Positions 7,920-15,358 of a stretch of DNA of 25,752 nucleotides are shown one piece after another; positions within the stretch are counted from its first letter, which is position 1; every line of letters starts with the position of its first letter. Location: positions 1-25,752 of the forward strand of contig CALKUS010000028.1 of the NCBI GenBank assembly GCA_937996755.1, in the 5' to 3' direction. The DNA is from an uncultured Pseudomonadota bacterium. Lineage in GTDB: Bacteria; Pseudomonadota; Gammaproteobacteria; Xanthomonadales; Ahniellaceae. Position numbers and translations under genes: made by a program. Below the pieces are notes generated by a model that was not told the DNA's origin, made no database searches, and saw only the letters and a program-made list of their open reading frames with translations.

Positions 7920-8354
7920 ATGGCGGTCACCACACGCGCGGTGCAGCGTTCCGGCTACTCGGGCAAGTCGCTCGCGGCGAAGCTCGGCCTGAAGGCCGGC
8001 ATGCGCGTGCGACTGGCGGGGGAGCCGGACGACTACTGGGAAATGTGCGAGTTCGACGGCGCCAGCGTGCAGCAGGTCGCGCGCGGCAAGTCGCTGGACT
8101 TCGTGCACGCGTTCTTCACCGGGCGCGCGGCACTCGCCCGCGCATTGCCGACGCTTGCCGCCGCGATCGCGCCGGACGGCATGATCTGGGTGTCGTGGCG
8201 CAAGAAGGCGGCGGCGCCGGACAGCGACCTTGGCGAGGACACGGTGCGCGAGCTCGCGCTGCCGATGGGGCTCGTCGACGTGAAGGTTTGCGCGGTCGAT
8301 GCGACGTGGAGCGGATTGAAACTCGTCTGGCGCCGCGAGCGGCGTCCTTCCTGA
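7920..8354 (+). CDS. DUF3052 family protein
   Basis: The 144-residue protein starts MAVTTRAVQRSGYSGKSLAA and contains KLGLKAGMRV, DFVHAFFTGRAALARALPTL, APDGMIWVSWRKKA and WSGLKLVWRR, in the order typical of DUF3052 proteins (small soluble proteins of unknown function, often linked by name to methyltransferase-like folds without catalytic evidence). The start ATG follows a G-rich run (GGGGGTG). Upstream, TATGCT at 7897-7902 could be a -10 box. It is divergent from the exporter operon and is first in a tight trio with the DUF3592 and hydrolase genes (gaps of 13 and 7 bases). Confidence 0.85.
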   Translation: MAVTTRAVQRSGYSGKSLAAKLGLKAGMRVRLAGEPDDYWEMCEFDGASVQQVARGKSLDFVHAFFTGRAALARALPTLAAAIAPDGMIWVSWRKKAAAPDSDLGEDTVRELALPMGLVDVKVCAVDATWSGLKLVWRRERRPS

Positions 8355-8367
8355 TCGGGAGCGACAA

Positions 8368-9093
8368 ATGGGCAAGCTGGTCTGGGTATTCGCGGTGATC
8401 TTCACGCTGATCGGCATCGGCATGCTGGTCGGCAGCGGCTGGACGACGGGCACCACGCTGAAGTTCCGCAAGCAGGCGCAGACGACCGAAGGCCAGGTGG
8501 TTTCGTACGACACGGAAGTCAGCGAAAGCCGCAGCAACGGCCGCACGAAGCGCACGACGATGTACCGCGCGATCTTCGAGTTCCGCGACACGTCCGGCAC
8601 GACCCACCAGGTGAAGGCCGGATCGTCCAGCTCGTCGAAGGGTTACGCGGTGGGCGACAAGGTGCCGGTGCGCTTCATGCCCGACAACCCGGACGATGCG
8701 CGCATCGACTCGTTCATGGAAAACTGGTTCGCGCCGCTGCTGCTCGGCGTGCTCGGGACCGTGTTCTTCGGCATCGGCATCGGCTCGTTCGCCGCCGGCA
8801 TCACGAAGGCGCGCAACCGCAAGTGGCTGAAGGCGCACGGGCAGCGCGTGCAGGCGAAGTTCACCGGCGCGATCTACGACACCTCGCTCAAGGTGAACGG
8901 CCGCAGCCCGTATCGCGTCACTGCGCAATGGCAGCATCCGACGACGAACGCGATGCACTCGTTCAAGTCGGACGCGATCTGGTACGACCCGAACGACCTG
9001 TTGCGGGAAACCGAATACGTCGACGTGCTGCTGAACCCCGACAACCCGAAGGTCCACGAAGTGGACATCTCGTTCCTGCCGAAGGACGCCTGA
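8368..9093 (+). CDS. DUF3592 domain membrane protein
   Basis: The 241-residue protein has two membrane helices (about 3-24 and 121-145). Between and after them are two related beta-rich modules: EGQVVSYDTE...YRAIFEFRD...YAVGDKVPVRFMPDNPDDARI, and VQAKFTGAIYD...YRVTAQW...YVDVLLNPDNPKVHEVD. The repeated (N/D)PDNP-type turn near each module's end is characteristic of DUF3592 proteins, which are membrane-linked and uncharacterised. The start is 13 bases after the DUF3052 stop with GGGAGCGAC as ribosome binding site. No enzymatic residues are evident. Confidence 0.87.
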   Translation: MGKLVWVFAVIFTLIGIGMLVGSGWTTGTTLKFRKQAQTTEGQVVSYDTEVSESRSNGRTKRTTMYRAIFEFRDTSGTTHQVKAGSSSSSKGYAVGDKVPVRFMPDNPDDARIDSFMENWFAPLLLGVLGTVFFGIGIGSFAAGITKARNRKWLKAHGQRVQAKFTGAIYDTSLKVNGRSPYRVTAQWQHPTTNAMHSFKSDAIWYDPNDLLRETEYVDVLLNPDNPKVHEVDISFLPKDA

Positions 9094-9100
9094 GCGCACC

Positions 9101-9784
9101 ATGGAATACGCCATTCCCGCCCCGCCGCAGGCTTCCGTCGCCGTCGATGGCGGCGGTCGCTTCCCCGTGCACCGCATCTACTGCGTCGGCCGCAACTTCG
9201 CCGAACACGCGAAGGAGATGGGCGCGAGCGTCGACAAATCGGCGCCGACGTTCTTCCTGAAGCCGGCCGACGCGGTCGTCGCGTCGGGTAGCGACATCCG
9301 CTATCCATCGGGCACGTCCGACCTGCACCACGAAGTGGAGCTCGTGGTCGCGCTGAAGTCCGGCGGCACCGACATCGCGGAGTCGCAGGCGCTGGCGCAC
9401 GTGTTCGGCTACGGCGTGGGCCTCGACCTCACGCGCCGCGACCTCCAGGCGAAGGCGAAGGCGAAGGGCATGCCGTGGGACACCGCGAAGGGCTTCGACG
9501 CCTCGGCGCCCGCCTCCGCCATCGTGCCCGTCGCGCGCAGCGGCCACCCGGCGCAGGGCGCGCTCGCGCTCGAGGTGAACGGCCAGGTGCGCCAGCAGGG
9601 CGACGTCGCGGACATGGTGCATTCCGTGCCCGAGATCATCGCCGAGCTCTCGAAGCTGTTCGAGCTGAAGGCCGGCGACCTCATCTTCTGCGGCACGCCG
9701 TCCGGCGTGGGCCCGCTCGTCGCGGGCGACTCGTTCCGTGCGACGTTCGCCGGAATCGCCACGCTGGAGGGGCGTATCGTCTGA
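9101..9784 (+). CDS. fumarylacetoacetate hydrolase family protein
   Basis: The 227-residue enzyme shows the FAH fold landmarks: IYCVGRNFAEHAKEMG (26-41), FFLKPADAVV, the metal ligands Glu78 and Glu80 in HHEVEL and Asp109 in GVGLDLTRRDLQ, then PWDTAKGFDASAP, and GDLIFCGTPSGVGPL near the end. This set fits the small prokaryotic FAH/oxaloacetate tautomerase or acylpyruvase (FAHD1-like) subgroup, which binds Mg2+ or Mn2+ and acts on acylpyruvates or oxaloacetate; the exact substrate is not determined by sequence. It is the third gene of the plus-strand trio, seven bases after DUF3592. Confidence 0.92.
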   Translation: MEYAIPAPPQASVAVDGGGRFPVHRIYCVGRNFAEHAKEMGASVDKSAPTFFLKPADAVVASGSDIRYPSGTSDLHHEVELVVALKSGGTDIAESQALAHVFGYGVGLDLTRRDLQAKAKAKGMPWDTAKGFDASAPASAIVPVARSGHPAQGALALEVNGQVRQQGDVADMVHSVPEIIAELSKLFELKAGDLIFCGTPSGVGPLVAGDSFRATFAGIATLEGRIV

Positions 9785-9790
9785 GTGGAG

Positions 9791-9894
9791 AGCGGTAAGC
9801 GGATAGCGGATAGCGGCAAGAGCGCGAGCAGCGCGTGGCGCACGGCCGCTCTTGCCGCTCCCCGCTCCCCGCTTTCGGCTCCCCGCTCTCCGCT
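9791..9894. repeat. inverted array of AGCGGNN heptamers
   Basis: The left arm is AGCGGTA, AGCGGAT, AGCGGAT, AGCGGCA, AGAGC (9791-9823). The right arm (9848-9894), read on the minus strand from its outer end, is AGCGGAG, AGCGGGG, AGCCGAA, AGCGGGG, AGCGGGG, AGCGGCA, AGAGC. Thus four heptamers face six across a 24-base loop, with the identical innermost AGCGGCAAGAGC on both sides. It begins six bases after the hydrolase stop codon. A sister element lies at 18341-18435. The bases from here to the mscL start hold no gene. Confidence 0.9.
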
Positions 9895-9964
9895 GCCCAA
9901 CTTCAGGCGCGCGGCGTCGCGAGAAGGCAAAGTTCTTCCACCCGATCCAACCAGGAGAAGGCGC

Positions 9965-10378
9965 ATGGGCATGTTGAGCGAGTTCAAGACCTTCGCGATG
10001 CGCGGGAACGTCATCGACCTCGCGGTCGGCGTGGTGATCGGCGCGTCGTTCGGCAAGATCGTCACGGCGCTCGTCGACAACGTGATCATGCCGCCCATCG
10101 GCCTCGCGATCGGCGGCATCGATTTCTCGAAATGGAAGTGGGTGCTGAAGCCCGCGGTCGGCGAGGTGCCCGAGGTCGCGATCGGCATCGGGACGTTCAT
10201 CAACACGATCATCCAGTTCACGATCGTCGCGTTCGCGATCTTCATGGTCGTGAAGGCGATCAACCGCCTCTCGCGCAAGGAAGCCGAGAAGCCCGCGGCA
10301 CCGCCTGCGCCGACGATGGACCAGCAGCTGCTGACCGAGATCCGCGACCTGCTCGCGGCGCAGCGTCGCCCCGGCTGA
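9965..10378 (+). CDS. mscL: large-conductance mechanosensitive channel MscL
   Basis: The 137-residue protein matches the usual MscL length and order: N-terminal amphipathic helix MGMLSEFKTFAMRGNVIDLA, pore helix TM1 with VGVVIGASFGKIVTALVDN (about 21-39), a short periplasmic loop (DFSKWKWVLKPAV), TM2 (IGTFINTIIQFTIVAFAIFM) and a C-terminal helical bundle (DQQLLTEIRDLLA). It forms a pentameric inner-membrane channel that opens under hypo-osmotic stress. AGGAG precedes the ATG by about eight bases. A hairpin follows the stop, so it is likely a single-gene transcript. Confidence 0.97.
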   Translation: MGMLSEFKTFAMRGNVIDLAVGVVIGASFGKIVTALVDNVIMPPIGLAIGGIDFSKWKWVLKPAVGEVPEVAIGIGTFINTIIQFTIVAFAIFMVVKAINRLSRKEAEKPAAPPAPTMDQQLLTEIRDLLAAQRRPG

Positions 10379-10397
10379 AAGCGGTCCCGTTGCGACG

Positions 10398-10424
10398 CGC
10401 AGGATCGGCCGTCCCGGTCCTGCG
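10398..10424 (+). terminator. hairpin downstream of mscL
   Basis: CGCAGGATCGG (10398-10408) pairs with CCGGTCCTGCG (10414-10424) over 11 positions with one G-U pair and a 5-base loop. There is no T-run, so termination is plausible but not certain. Confidence 0.5.
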
Positions 10425-10473
10425 CGGGCGCATGGCAGAATCGCGGCCTTCCCCTGCTGCCGGAAAGCCGCCG

Positions 10474-11943
10474 ATGCGCGTCCTCGCCCTGTCCCTGCTC
10501 CTCGCCTGCGCACCTGCGGGCGCGCAGACGCTCACCCGCATCGACGACGCGTCGCTCGCGACGGCGACGCAGCTGCGCGATCGCGCGATGACGAAGAGCG
10601 AGGCGTACTTCATCCTCGAGACGCTGACCACGGAAGTGGGCTCGCGCATGGCCGGCTCGCCGGGCGATGCACGCGCCGTCGCGTGGGCCGAGAACAAGTT
10701 CCGCGAGCTGCGCTACGACAAGGTCTGGACCGAGCCCGTGACGTATCCGGTGTGGGTGCGTCGCGCGGAGAGCGCGGAAATCCTCGCGCCGTTCCCGCAC
10801 AAGCTGACGCTCGCCGCGCTCGGCGCGAGCTCGGGCACCGGCAACAGGCCGATCGAGGCCGACGTGGTCGAATACGCCACGATCGACGCGTTGAAGGCCG
10901 CGCGTGCCGAGGACGTGCGCGGCAAGATCGTGTTCATCGGCAACCGCATGGAGCGCGCGAAGGACGGCTCGGGCTACGGGCCGGCCGTCGCGGCGCGTAC
11001 GCAGGGCGCGGCCGCCGCGGCGAAGCTCGGTGCGCGTGCGCTGCTGATCCGTTCGATCGGCACCGACGACGAGCGCCTGCCGCACACGGGCGTCGCCGTG
11101 TCGCGCGAAGCGATGCTCGCCGATCCCGAGGCGATGAAGCAGGCAAGGCGGACGAAGTCCGGAATGCCGATCTTCCAGACGCCGATCCCGGCCGCCGCGC
11201 TCAGCAACCCCGACGCCGACCTGCTGTCGCGCGTGCTCGAGCGCAGCCAGCCGGTGCGCGTGCGGCTGAAGCTCGACGTGGGTTACGAGGGCGAGCACAC
11301 GGGCGCGAACGTGATCGGCGAGATCACCGGCAGCGAGAAGCCCGACGAGGTGGTGCTGCTCGCCGCGCACCTCGATTCCTGGGACCTCGGCACGGGCGCG
11401 ATCGACGACGGCGCCGGCGTCGCGATCACCATGGCCGTGGGCGACCTGCTGAAGCGCGCGAACGTCGTGCCGAAGCGCACCATCCGCGTCGTCGCGTTCG
11501 CGAACGAGGAAGCCGGCGTGTACGGCGGCGCCGCGTACGCCGAGCAGCACAAGGGCGAAGTCGCGAAGCACGTGATCGCGGCGGAGTCCGACTTCGGCTC
11601 GGGTCGCGTGTGGAAGTTCTCGTCGATGGTGGCGCCGCATGCGCTCGGCGCGATCGACCAGATGATGCAGGTGCTCGCACCCCTCGAGATCGTGCGTGGC
11701 AGCAACGCGGCGGGCGGCGGCGCCGACACCGGCCCGATGCAGAAGCTCGGCATGGCGGCCGCCTCGCTGAACCAGGACGGCACGCACTATTTCGACCTGC
11801 ACCACACCGCGAACGACACGCTCGACAAGGTCGACCCGAAGGACCTCGACCAGAACGTCGCGGCGTGGGTGGTGTTCGCCTACCTCGCGGCTCAGGCCGA
11901 GGGCGACTTCGGCTCGGGCACGCTGGCGCCGAAGGCGCATTGA
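10474..11943 (+). CDS. secreted M28 family zinc peptidase with PA domain
   Basis: The 489-residue protein begins with a signal peptide (MRVLALSLLLACAPAGA, cleavage after Ala17-Gln). A PA-like insert lies at about 120-260 (VRGKIVFIGNRM, AAKLGARALLIRS). The catalytic M28 domain has HLD at 299-301, IDDGAG with Asp311 bridging, NEEAG with Glu345-Glu346, ESDFGSG with Asp373, and HHT with the last zinc His near 443-444. All expected co-catalytic zinc ligands and the general-base Glu are present, so it should be an active aminopeptidase or carboxypeptidase (plasma glutamate carboxypeptidase-like) acting in the periplasm or outside. The start is ATG 10474, with GGAAAG seven bases upstream; an upstream ATG at 10432 would break the signal peptide. 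CAGAAT (10436-10441) is a possible -10 box. Confidence 0.93.
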   Translation: MRVLALSLLLACAPAGAQTLTRIDDASLATATQLRDRAMTKSEAYFILETLTTEVGSRMAGSPGDARAVAWAENKFRELRYDKVWTEPVTYPVWVRRAESAEILAPFPHKLTLAALGASSGTGNRPIEADVVEYATIDALKAARAEDVRGKIVFIGNRMERAKDGSGYGPAVAARTQGAAAAAKLGARALLIRSIGTDDERLPHTGVAVSREAMLADPEAMKQARRTKSGMPIFQTPIPAAALSNPDADLLSRVLERSQPVRVRLKLDVGYEGEHTGANVIGEITGSEKPDEVVLLAAHLDSWDLGTGAIDDGAGVAITMAVGDLLKRANVVPKRTIRVVAFANEEAGVYGGAAYAEQHKGEVAKHVIAAESDFGSGRVWKFSSMVAPHALGAIDQMMQVLAPLEIVRGSNAAGGGADTGPMQKLGMAAASLNQDGTHYFDLHHTANDTLDKVDPKDLDQNVAAWVVFAYLAAQAEGDFGSGTLAPKAH

Positions 11944-11970
11944 TCCAGGGCGCTACGTTTCCTGTCGTCA

Positions 11971-11988
11971 TCCCGGCGCAAGCCGGGA
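11971..11988. repeat. dispersed hairpin repeat, copy 1 (TCCCGGC...GCCGGGA)
   Basis: TCCCGGC and GCCGGGA form a 7-bp stem with loop GCAA, flanked by CGTCA and TCCAG, which is the widespread CGTCATYCCGGC...GCCGGRATCCAG intergenic repeat. A second copy in opposite orientation lies at 17017-17034. It is followed at once by the perfect palindrome CCAGGGCCCTGG (11990-12001). It sits 27 bases after the M28 peptidase stop and starts the 328-bp gene-free stretch 11944-12271, which also holds a REP-plus-tail element and a likely promoter. Confidence 0.75.
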
Positions 11989-12018
11989 TCCAGGGCCCTG
12001 GTGGAAGTTTCAGAGCGG

Positions 12019-12091
12019 CTTCGACGTGACCATCTGTTGCGCATGGCGTTTCCCCGGAGCACTCGCCATTCGCGACTGAAGTCGCTCCCAC
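12019..12091 (-). repeat. REP-plus-tail element, third copy
   Basis: Read on the minus strand, this starts AGTGGGAGCGACTTCAGTCG, a REP hairpin, then GGCGAGTGCTCCGGGGAAAC, GCGCAACAGATGGTC and CGTCGAAG. The tail matches the two copies at 1567-1702 closely, whereas the hairpin stem bases differ but remain self-complementary. Beyond it, 12092-12237 shows no gene; an imperfect inverted repeat CGAAGGGCGG...CCGCTTCG lies near 12197-12222. Confidence 0.8.
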
Positions 12092-12237
12092 TGCATCCTC
12101 CCTGCAAAATGGTTCCCGCCAGTGCGGATGAATCGACGCACCCCGACCGCACCCCGCTCCGCTCCTGACCGCGAGGATGCGAAGGCGCCCGTCGCTTCGA
12201 AGGGCGGTTGTACAGCCGCTTCGTCCGAGCCTGCAGA

Positions 12238-12265
12238 TCGAAAGCATCGCGCGAGCGATTAGAAT
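12238..12265 (+). promoter_or_regulatory. putative promoter of the propeller-GGDEF gene (leaderless)
   Basis: TAGAAT at 12260-12265 matches a -10 box, with TCGAAA at 12238-12243 as a weak -35 (16-base spacer). Only six bases separate the -10 from GTG 12272, so transcription would begin at about the start codon. No Shine-Dalgarno is visible. Confidence 0.4.
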
Positions 12266-12271
12266 GAGTGG

Positions 12272-15253
12272 GTGAACCAGCGCGCCGCCAGGGGGCAGGG
12301 CTGGGCCCGGCGAGTGCTCGTCGCGGTCGCATTCGGGTGTTTTGCATCGGCGAGCATGGCGCTCGACCCGCATCGCGCGCTCGATCACTACGCGCTCGAC
12401 GTCTGGCGCGAAGGCCTGCCGCAACCGACGGTGCAGGCACTGCACCAGGATCGCGACGGCTACCTCTGGCTCGGCACGTTCGAGGGCCTGGTCCGGTTCA
12501 ATGGCGTGCGCTTCGACGTGTTCGACCAGCGCAACGTGCCGCAGGTCGACGCGTGGCACGTGCGCGCGCTCGCCGAAAGCCCCGACGGCACGCTCTGGAT
12601 CGGAACGCTCGGCAACGGCCTCGTGCGCGAGCGCGGCGGCGAGTTCACTGCGCTCACGACGAAGGACGGGCTGCCCGACGATTCCGTCATCGACCTGCAC
12701 GTCGCGCGCGACGGCGCGGTCTGGATCGCGACGCGCCACGGCCTCGGTCGCCTGCACGACGGCAAGCTCGATGCGTGGCACGTCGCGGACGGACTGCCCG
12801 ACGACAGCGTCGCGGCCATCGTCGAGGAAGCCGATGGTCGCATCGCCGTCGCCACGGCCGGCGGGCTGGTGCGTTTCGCGGACGGGAAGTTCACACCGCT
12901 GCTCGCGGGCCGTACGCCGTCGGGCGTCGCTTCGCTCGCCACGTCGCGCGACGGCGGCCTCTGGGTGGGCACCTACGACGACGGGTTGTTCAAGCTCGGC
13001 GACGACACGGTGACGCACTGGGACGAGTCGCAGGGCCTGCCCGGCGGCTGGGTCACGGACGTGCTCGAGGACGATCGCGGATCGACCTGGGTCGCCACCG
13101 CGCCCGGCGGCGTCTCGCGCCTGCGCGACGGCCGCTTCGAGCTGCTCGCGCGGCCGGGCGGATTGCCGAGCGATTCCGTGCGCACGCTCGCGACCGATCG
13201 CGAGGGCAGCCTGTGGATCGGCACGAATGCCGGGCTCGCGCGCCTCAAGGACCTCAAGTTCGTCACCATCTCGCAGCGCAACGGGCTGCCCGAAGACCAG
13301 GTGCGCGTCGTGATGCAGTCGCGCGACGGCGCATTGTGGCTCGGCACCTACGGCGGCGGCCTCGTGCGCTGGCAGGACGATCGCTTCACGCGCTTCGGCA
13401 ATCCCGACGGCTGGAACGACGCCTACGTCCGCACGCTCACGGAAGGCAGCGACGGCACGATCTGGGTCGGCACGCAGACCGGGCTGAATCGCGTCGTCGG
13501 GGGTCGCCACGAATCGATGACCGGTCGCGACGGCCTCGTCGGCACGAAGGTGGACGCGATCGCGGAGCTCGCCGACGGCACGCTGCTCGTCAACACCGAG
13601 ACCGGCGGCCTGCAGGCGCGCCCGCGCGGCGGCGCGTTCGCAACGTTCATCCCGGCTGCGAAGGAGCTGCGCGACACGCGCGTGATCGTGCAGGGCCGCA
13701 ACGGCCACCTGTGGCTCGGCACTTCCGAGCACGGCGTGTTCGAAGTGGACGGCGTGCGCATCCTGCGCCGGTTCCAGCAGCCGGACGGGCTGCCCGACGA
13801 CGCCGTGCTCGCAATGCACCGCGACGCCGACGACACGCTGTGGATCGGCACGCACAAGGGCCTCGCGCGGCTGCGCAACGGCAAGCTCGCGGCGGTTCCC
13901 GCGGGCCATGGCCTGAACGACGATCCCGTGTTCCAGGTGCTCGACGACCGGCGCGGCTCACTGTGGCTCACGACACCGCACGCGCTCGTTTCCATGCCGC
14001 GCGCCGCGGTGGAAGCGGTGCTCGACGGCGGCACGGGAACCGTGGGTGCGCGACGCTACGGTCGCGTCGATGGCCTCGGCAGCGACCTCGGTAGCGGCGG
14101 CACGCAGCCGGCCGCCGCGGTGCTCGCCGACGGCACGCTCGCGATTCCCACGATCGGCGGCCTCACGCTCGTCGATCCCTCCGACCTGCACGAGAACCGC
14201 GTGCCGCCGAACACCGTGCTCACCGGCGTGCTCGTCGATGGCCAGCCGGTTTCTCGCGACGCGGCGATGGCGCCGCCATGGTCGAGCCAGCGCTTCGAGT
14301 TCCGCTTCGACGGTCTCTCGCTGCTCGTGCCCGAGGCGGTTGGTTTCCGCTACCGCCTCGACGGCTTCGATGCCGGCTGGATCGACGCCGGCAACGCGCG
14401 CAGCGCGCACTACACCGCGCTGCCGGCCGGCCACTACCGGTTCCGCGTGCAGGCGCGCAACAACGACGGCGTATGGTCGCGGCGCGCGGCCGAGCGCGTG
14501 CTCGACGTCACCGCGCCGCCGTGGCTGCGCTGGTGGGCGCTCCTCGGCTACGCGCTGGTCGTGCTGTTCGCCGCCCGGGCGTTCCTGCGCTGGCGCGAAC
14601 GCGCGCTCGTCGAGCGCAACCTCGCGCTCGAGCGCAGCGTGCAGGCACGAACGGTCGAGCTCAGTGAGAGCAACCTGCGTTTGCGCGACGCCTCCGGGCA
14701 GCTCGCTGCGGCGAACGCGCGCCTGGAGCAGCTCGCGGTCACCGACGCACTGACCGGGCTCGCGAACCGGCGTCGCTTCGACGGCGTGCTCGCGCACGAA
14801 TGGACGCGCGCGCACCGCACGGGCGAGCCGCTGGCGCTGCTGCTGCTCGACGTCGACCATTTCAAGCGCTTCAACGACGCCTACGGCCATCCGGAAGGCG
14901 ACGAATGCCTGCGCGCGATCGCGGGCGCGCTGCGCGCGGCGACGCGCCGGGGCGACACCGCCGCACGCTACGGCGGTGAGGAGTTCGCGGTGATCTGCCC
15001 GGGCACGACGCTGCCGCAGGCGCAGGCGCTCGCGCAGCACCTGCTCGCGGCGATGCGCGCGCTCCGCATTCCGCACGTCGCGTCGCCCGTCGCGCCGCAC
15101 GTCACGGTCAGCATCGGCTTCGCGGTCGCGAGCACCGATTGCCCCGACGCCGAGGCGCTCGTCACCGCGGCCGACGGCGCCCTCTACGAGGCGAAGCGCG
15201 GCGGGCGCGACCGCGCGCACGGCGCGGGTGTCGCGGCCACGAGTGAATCGTAG
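12272..15253 (+). CDS. periplasmic two-component-propeller sensor diguanylate cyclase
   Basis: This 993-residue protein has a signal sequence (about 1-31, RRVLVAVAFGCFASASMA), then roughly fourteen propeller repeats (Reg_prop type, each with a DG(x)LW(I/L)GT-like turn, e.g. DGYLWLGTFEGLVRF, EGSLWIGTNAGLARL), a Y_Y_Y domain (FRYRLDGFDAGWIDAG and HYRFRVQARNNDG), one membrane helix (about 754-775), a coiled-coil linker (RTVELSESNLRLRDASGQLA), and a GGDEF domain (about 825-985). The active loop is GGEEF at 901-905; RRGD at 892-895 is an intact RxxD inhibitory site five residues before it. Thus an external signal sensed by the propeller should control cyclic di-GMP synthesis in the cytoplasm, with product inhibition. 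No histidine kinase or EAL domain is fused. Start GTG is set by the signal peptide. Confidence 0.93.
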   Translation: MNQRAARGQGWARRVLVAVAFGCFASASMALDPHRALDHYALDVWREGLPQPTVQALHQDRDGYLWLGTFEGLVRFNGVRFDVFDQRNVPQVDAWHVRALAESPDGTLWIGTLGNGLVRERGGEFTALTTKDGLPDDSVIDLHVARDGAVWIATRHGLGRLHDGKLDAWHVADGLPDDSVAAIVEEADGRIAVATAGGLVRFADGKFTPLLAGRTPSGVASLATSRDGGLWVGTYDDGLFKLGDDTVTHWDESQGLPGGWVTDVLEDDRGSTWVATAPGGVSRLRDGRFELLARPGGLPSDSVRTLATDREGSLWIGTNAGLARLKDLKFVTISQRNGLPEDQVRVVMQSRDGALWLGTYGGGLVRWQDDRFTRFGNPDGWNDAYVRTLTEGSDGTIWVGTQTGLNRVVGGRHESMTGRDGLVGTKVDAIAELADGTLLVNTETGGLQARPRGGAFATFIPAAKELRDTRVIVQGRNGHLWLGTSEHGVFEVDGVRILRRFQQPDGLPDDAVLAMHRDADDTLWIGTHKGLARLRNGKLAAVPAGHGLNDDPVFQVLDDRRGSLWLTTPHALVSMPRAAVEAVLDGGTGTVGARRYGRVDGLGSDLGSGGTQPAAAVLADGTLAIPTIGGLTLVDPSDLHENRVPPNTVLTGVLVDGQPVSRDAAMAPPWSSQRFEFRFDGLSLLVPEAVGFRYRLDGFDAGWIDAGNARSAHYTALPAGHYRFRVQARNNDGVWSRRAAERVLDVTAPPWLRWWALLGYALVVLFAARAFLRWRERALVERNLALERSVQARTVELSESNLRLRDASGQLAAANARLEQLAVTDALTGLANRRRFDGVLAHEWTRAHRTGEPLALLLLDVDHFKRFNDAYGHPEGDECLRAIAGALRAATRRGDTAARYGGEEFAVICPGTTLPQAQALAQHLLAAMRALRIPHVASPVAPHVTVSIGFAVASTDCPDAEALVTAADGALYEAKRGGRDRAHGAGVAATSES

Positions 15254-15323
15254 CCACGATCGCGCGGGCCGAAGTCAGGCGTCCAGCACGCGTCGCCGCG
15301 AACGCCGGGAACCAGCGCATCGC

Positions 15324-15352
15324 TTGGCCGGCATTCCGATCAGCGCCATAGT
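15324..15352 (+). promoter_or_regulatory. putative promoter of the beta-helix gene (leaderless)
   Basis: TTGGCC (15324-15329) and CATAGT (15347-15352) are separated by 17 bases, a good sigma-70 spacing. The -10 ends six bases before ATG 15359, the same distance as at 12272, and no Shine-Dalgarno is present. Confidence 0.45.
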
Positions 15353-15358
15353 GCGCGC

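Noticed and set aside
9785..9900. CRISPR array
   Set aside because: Units are seven bases, contiguous and mirrored around a loop, with no spacers and no cas genes nearby.
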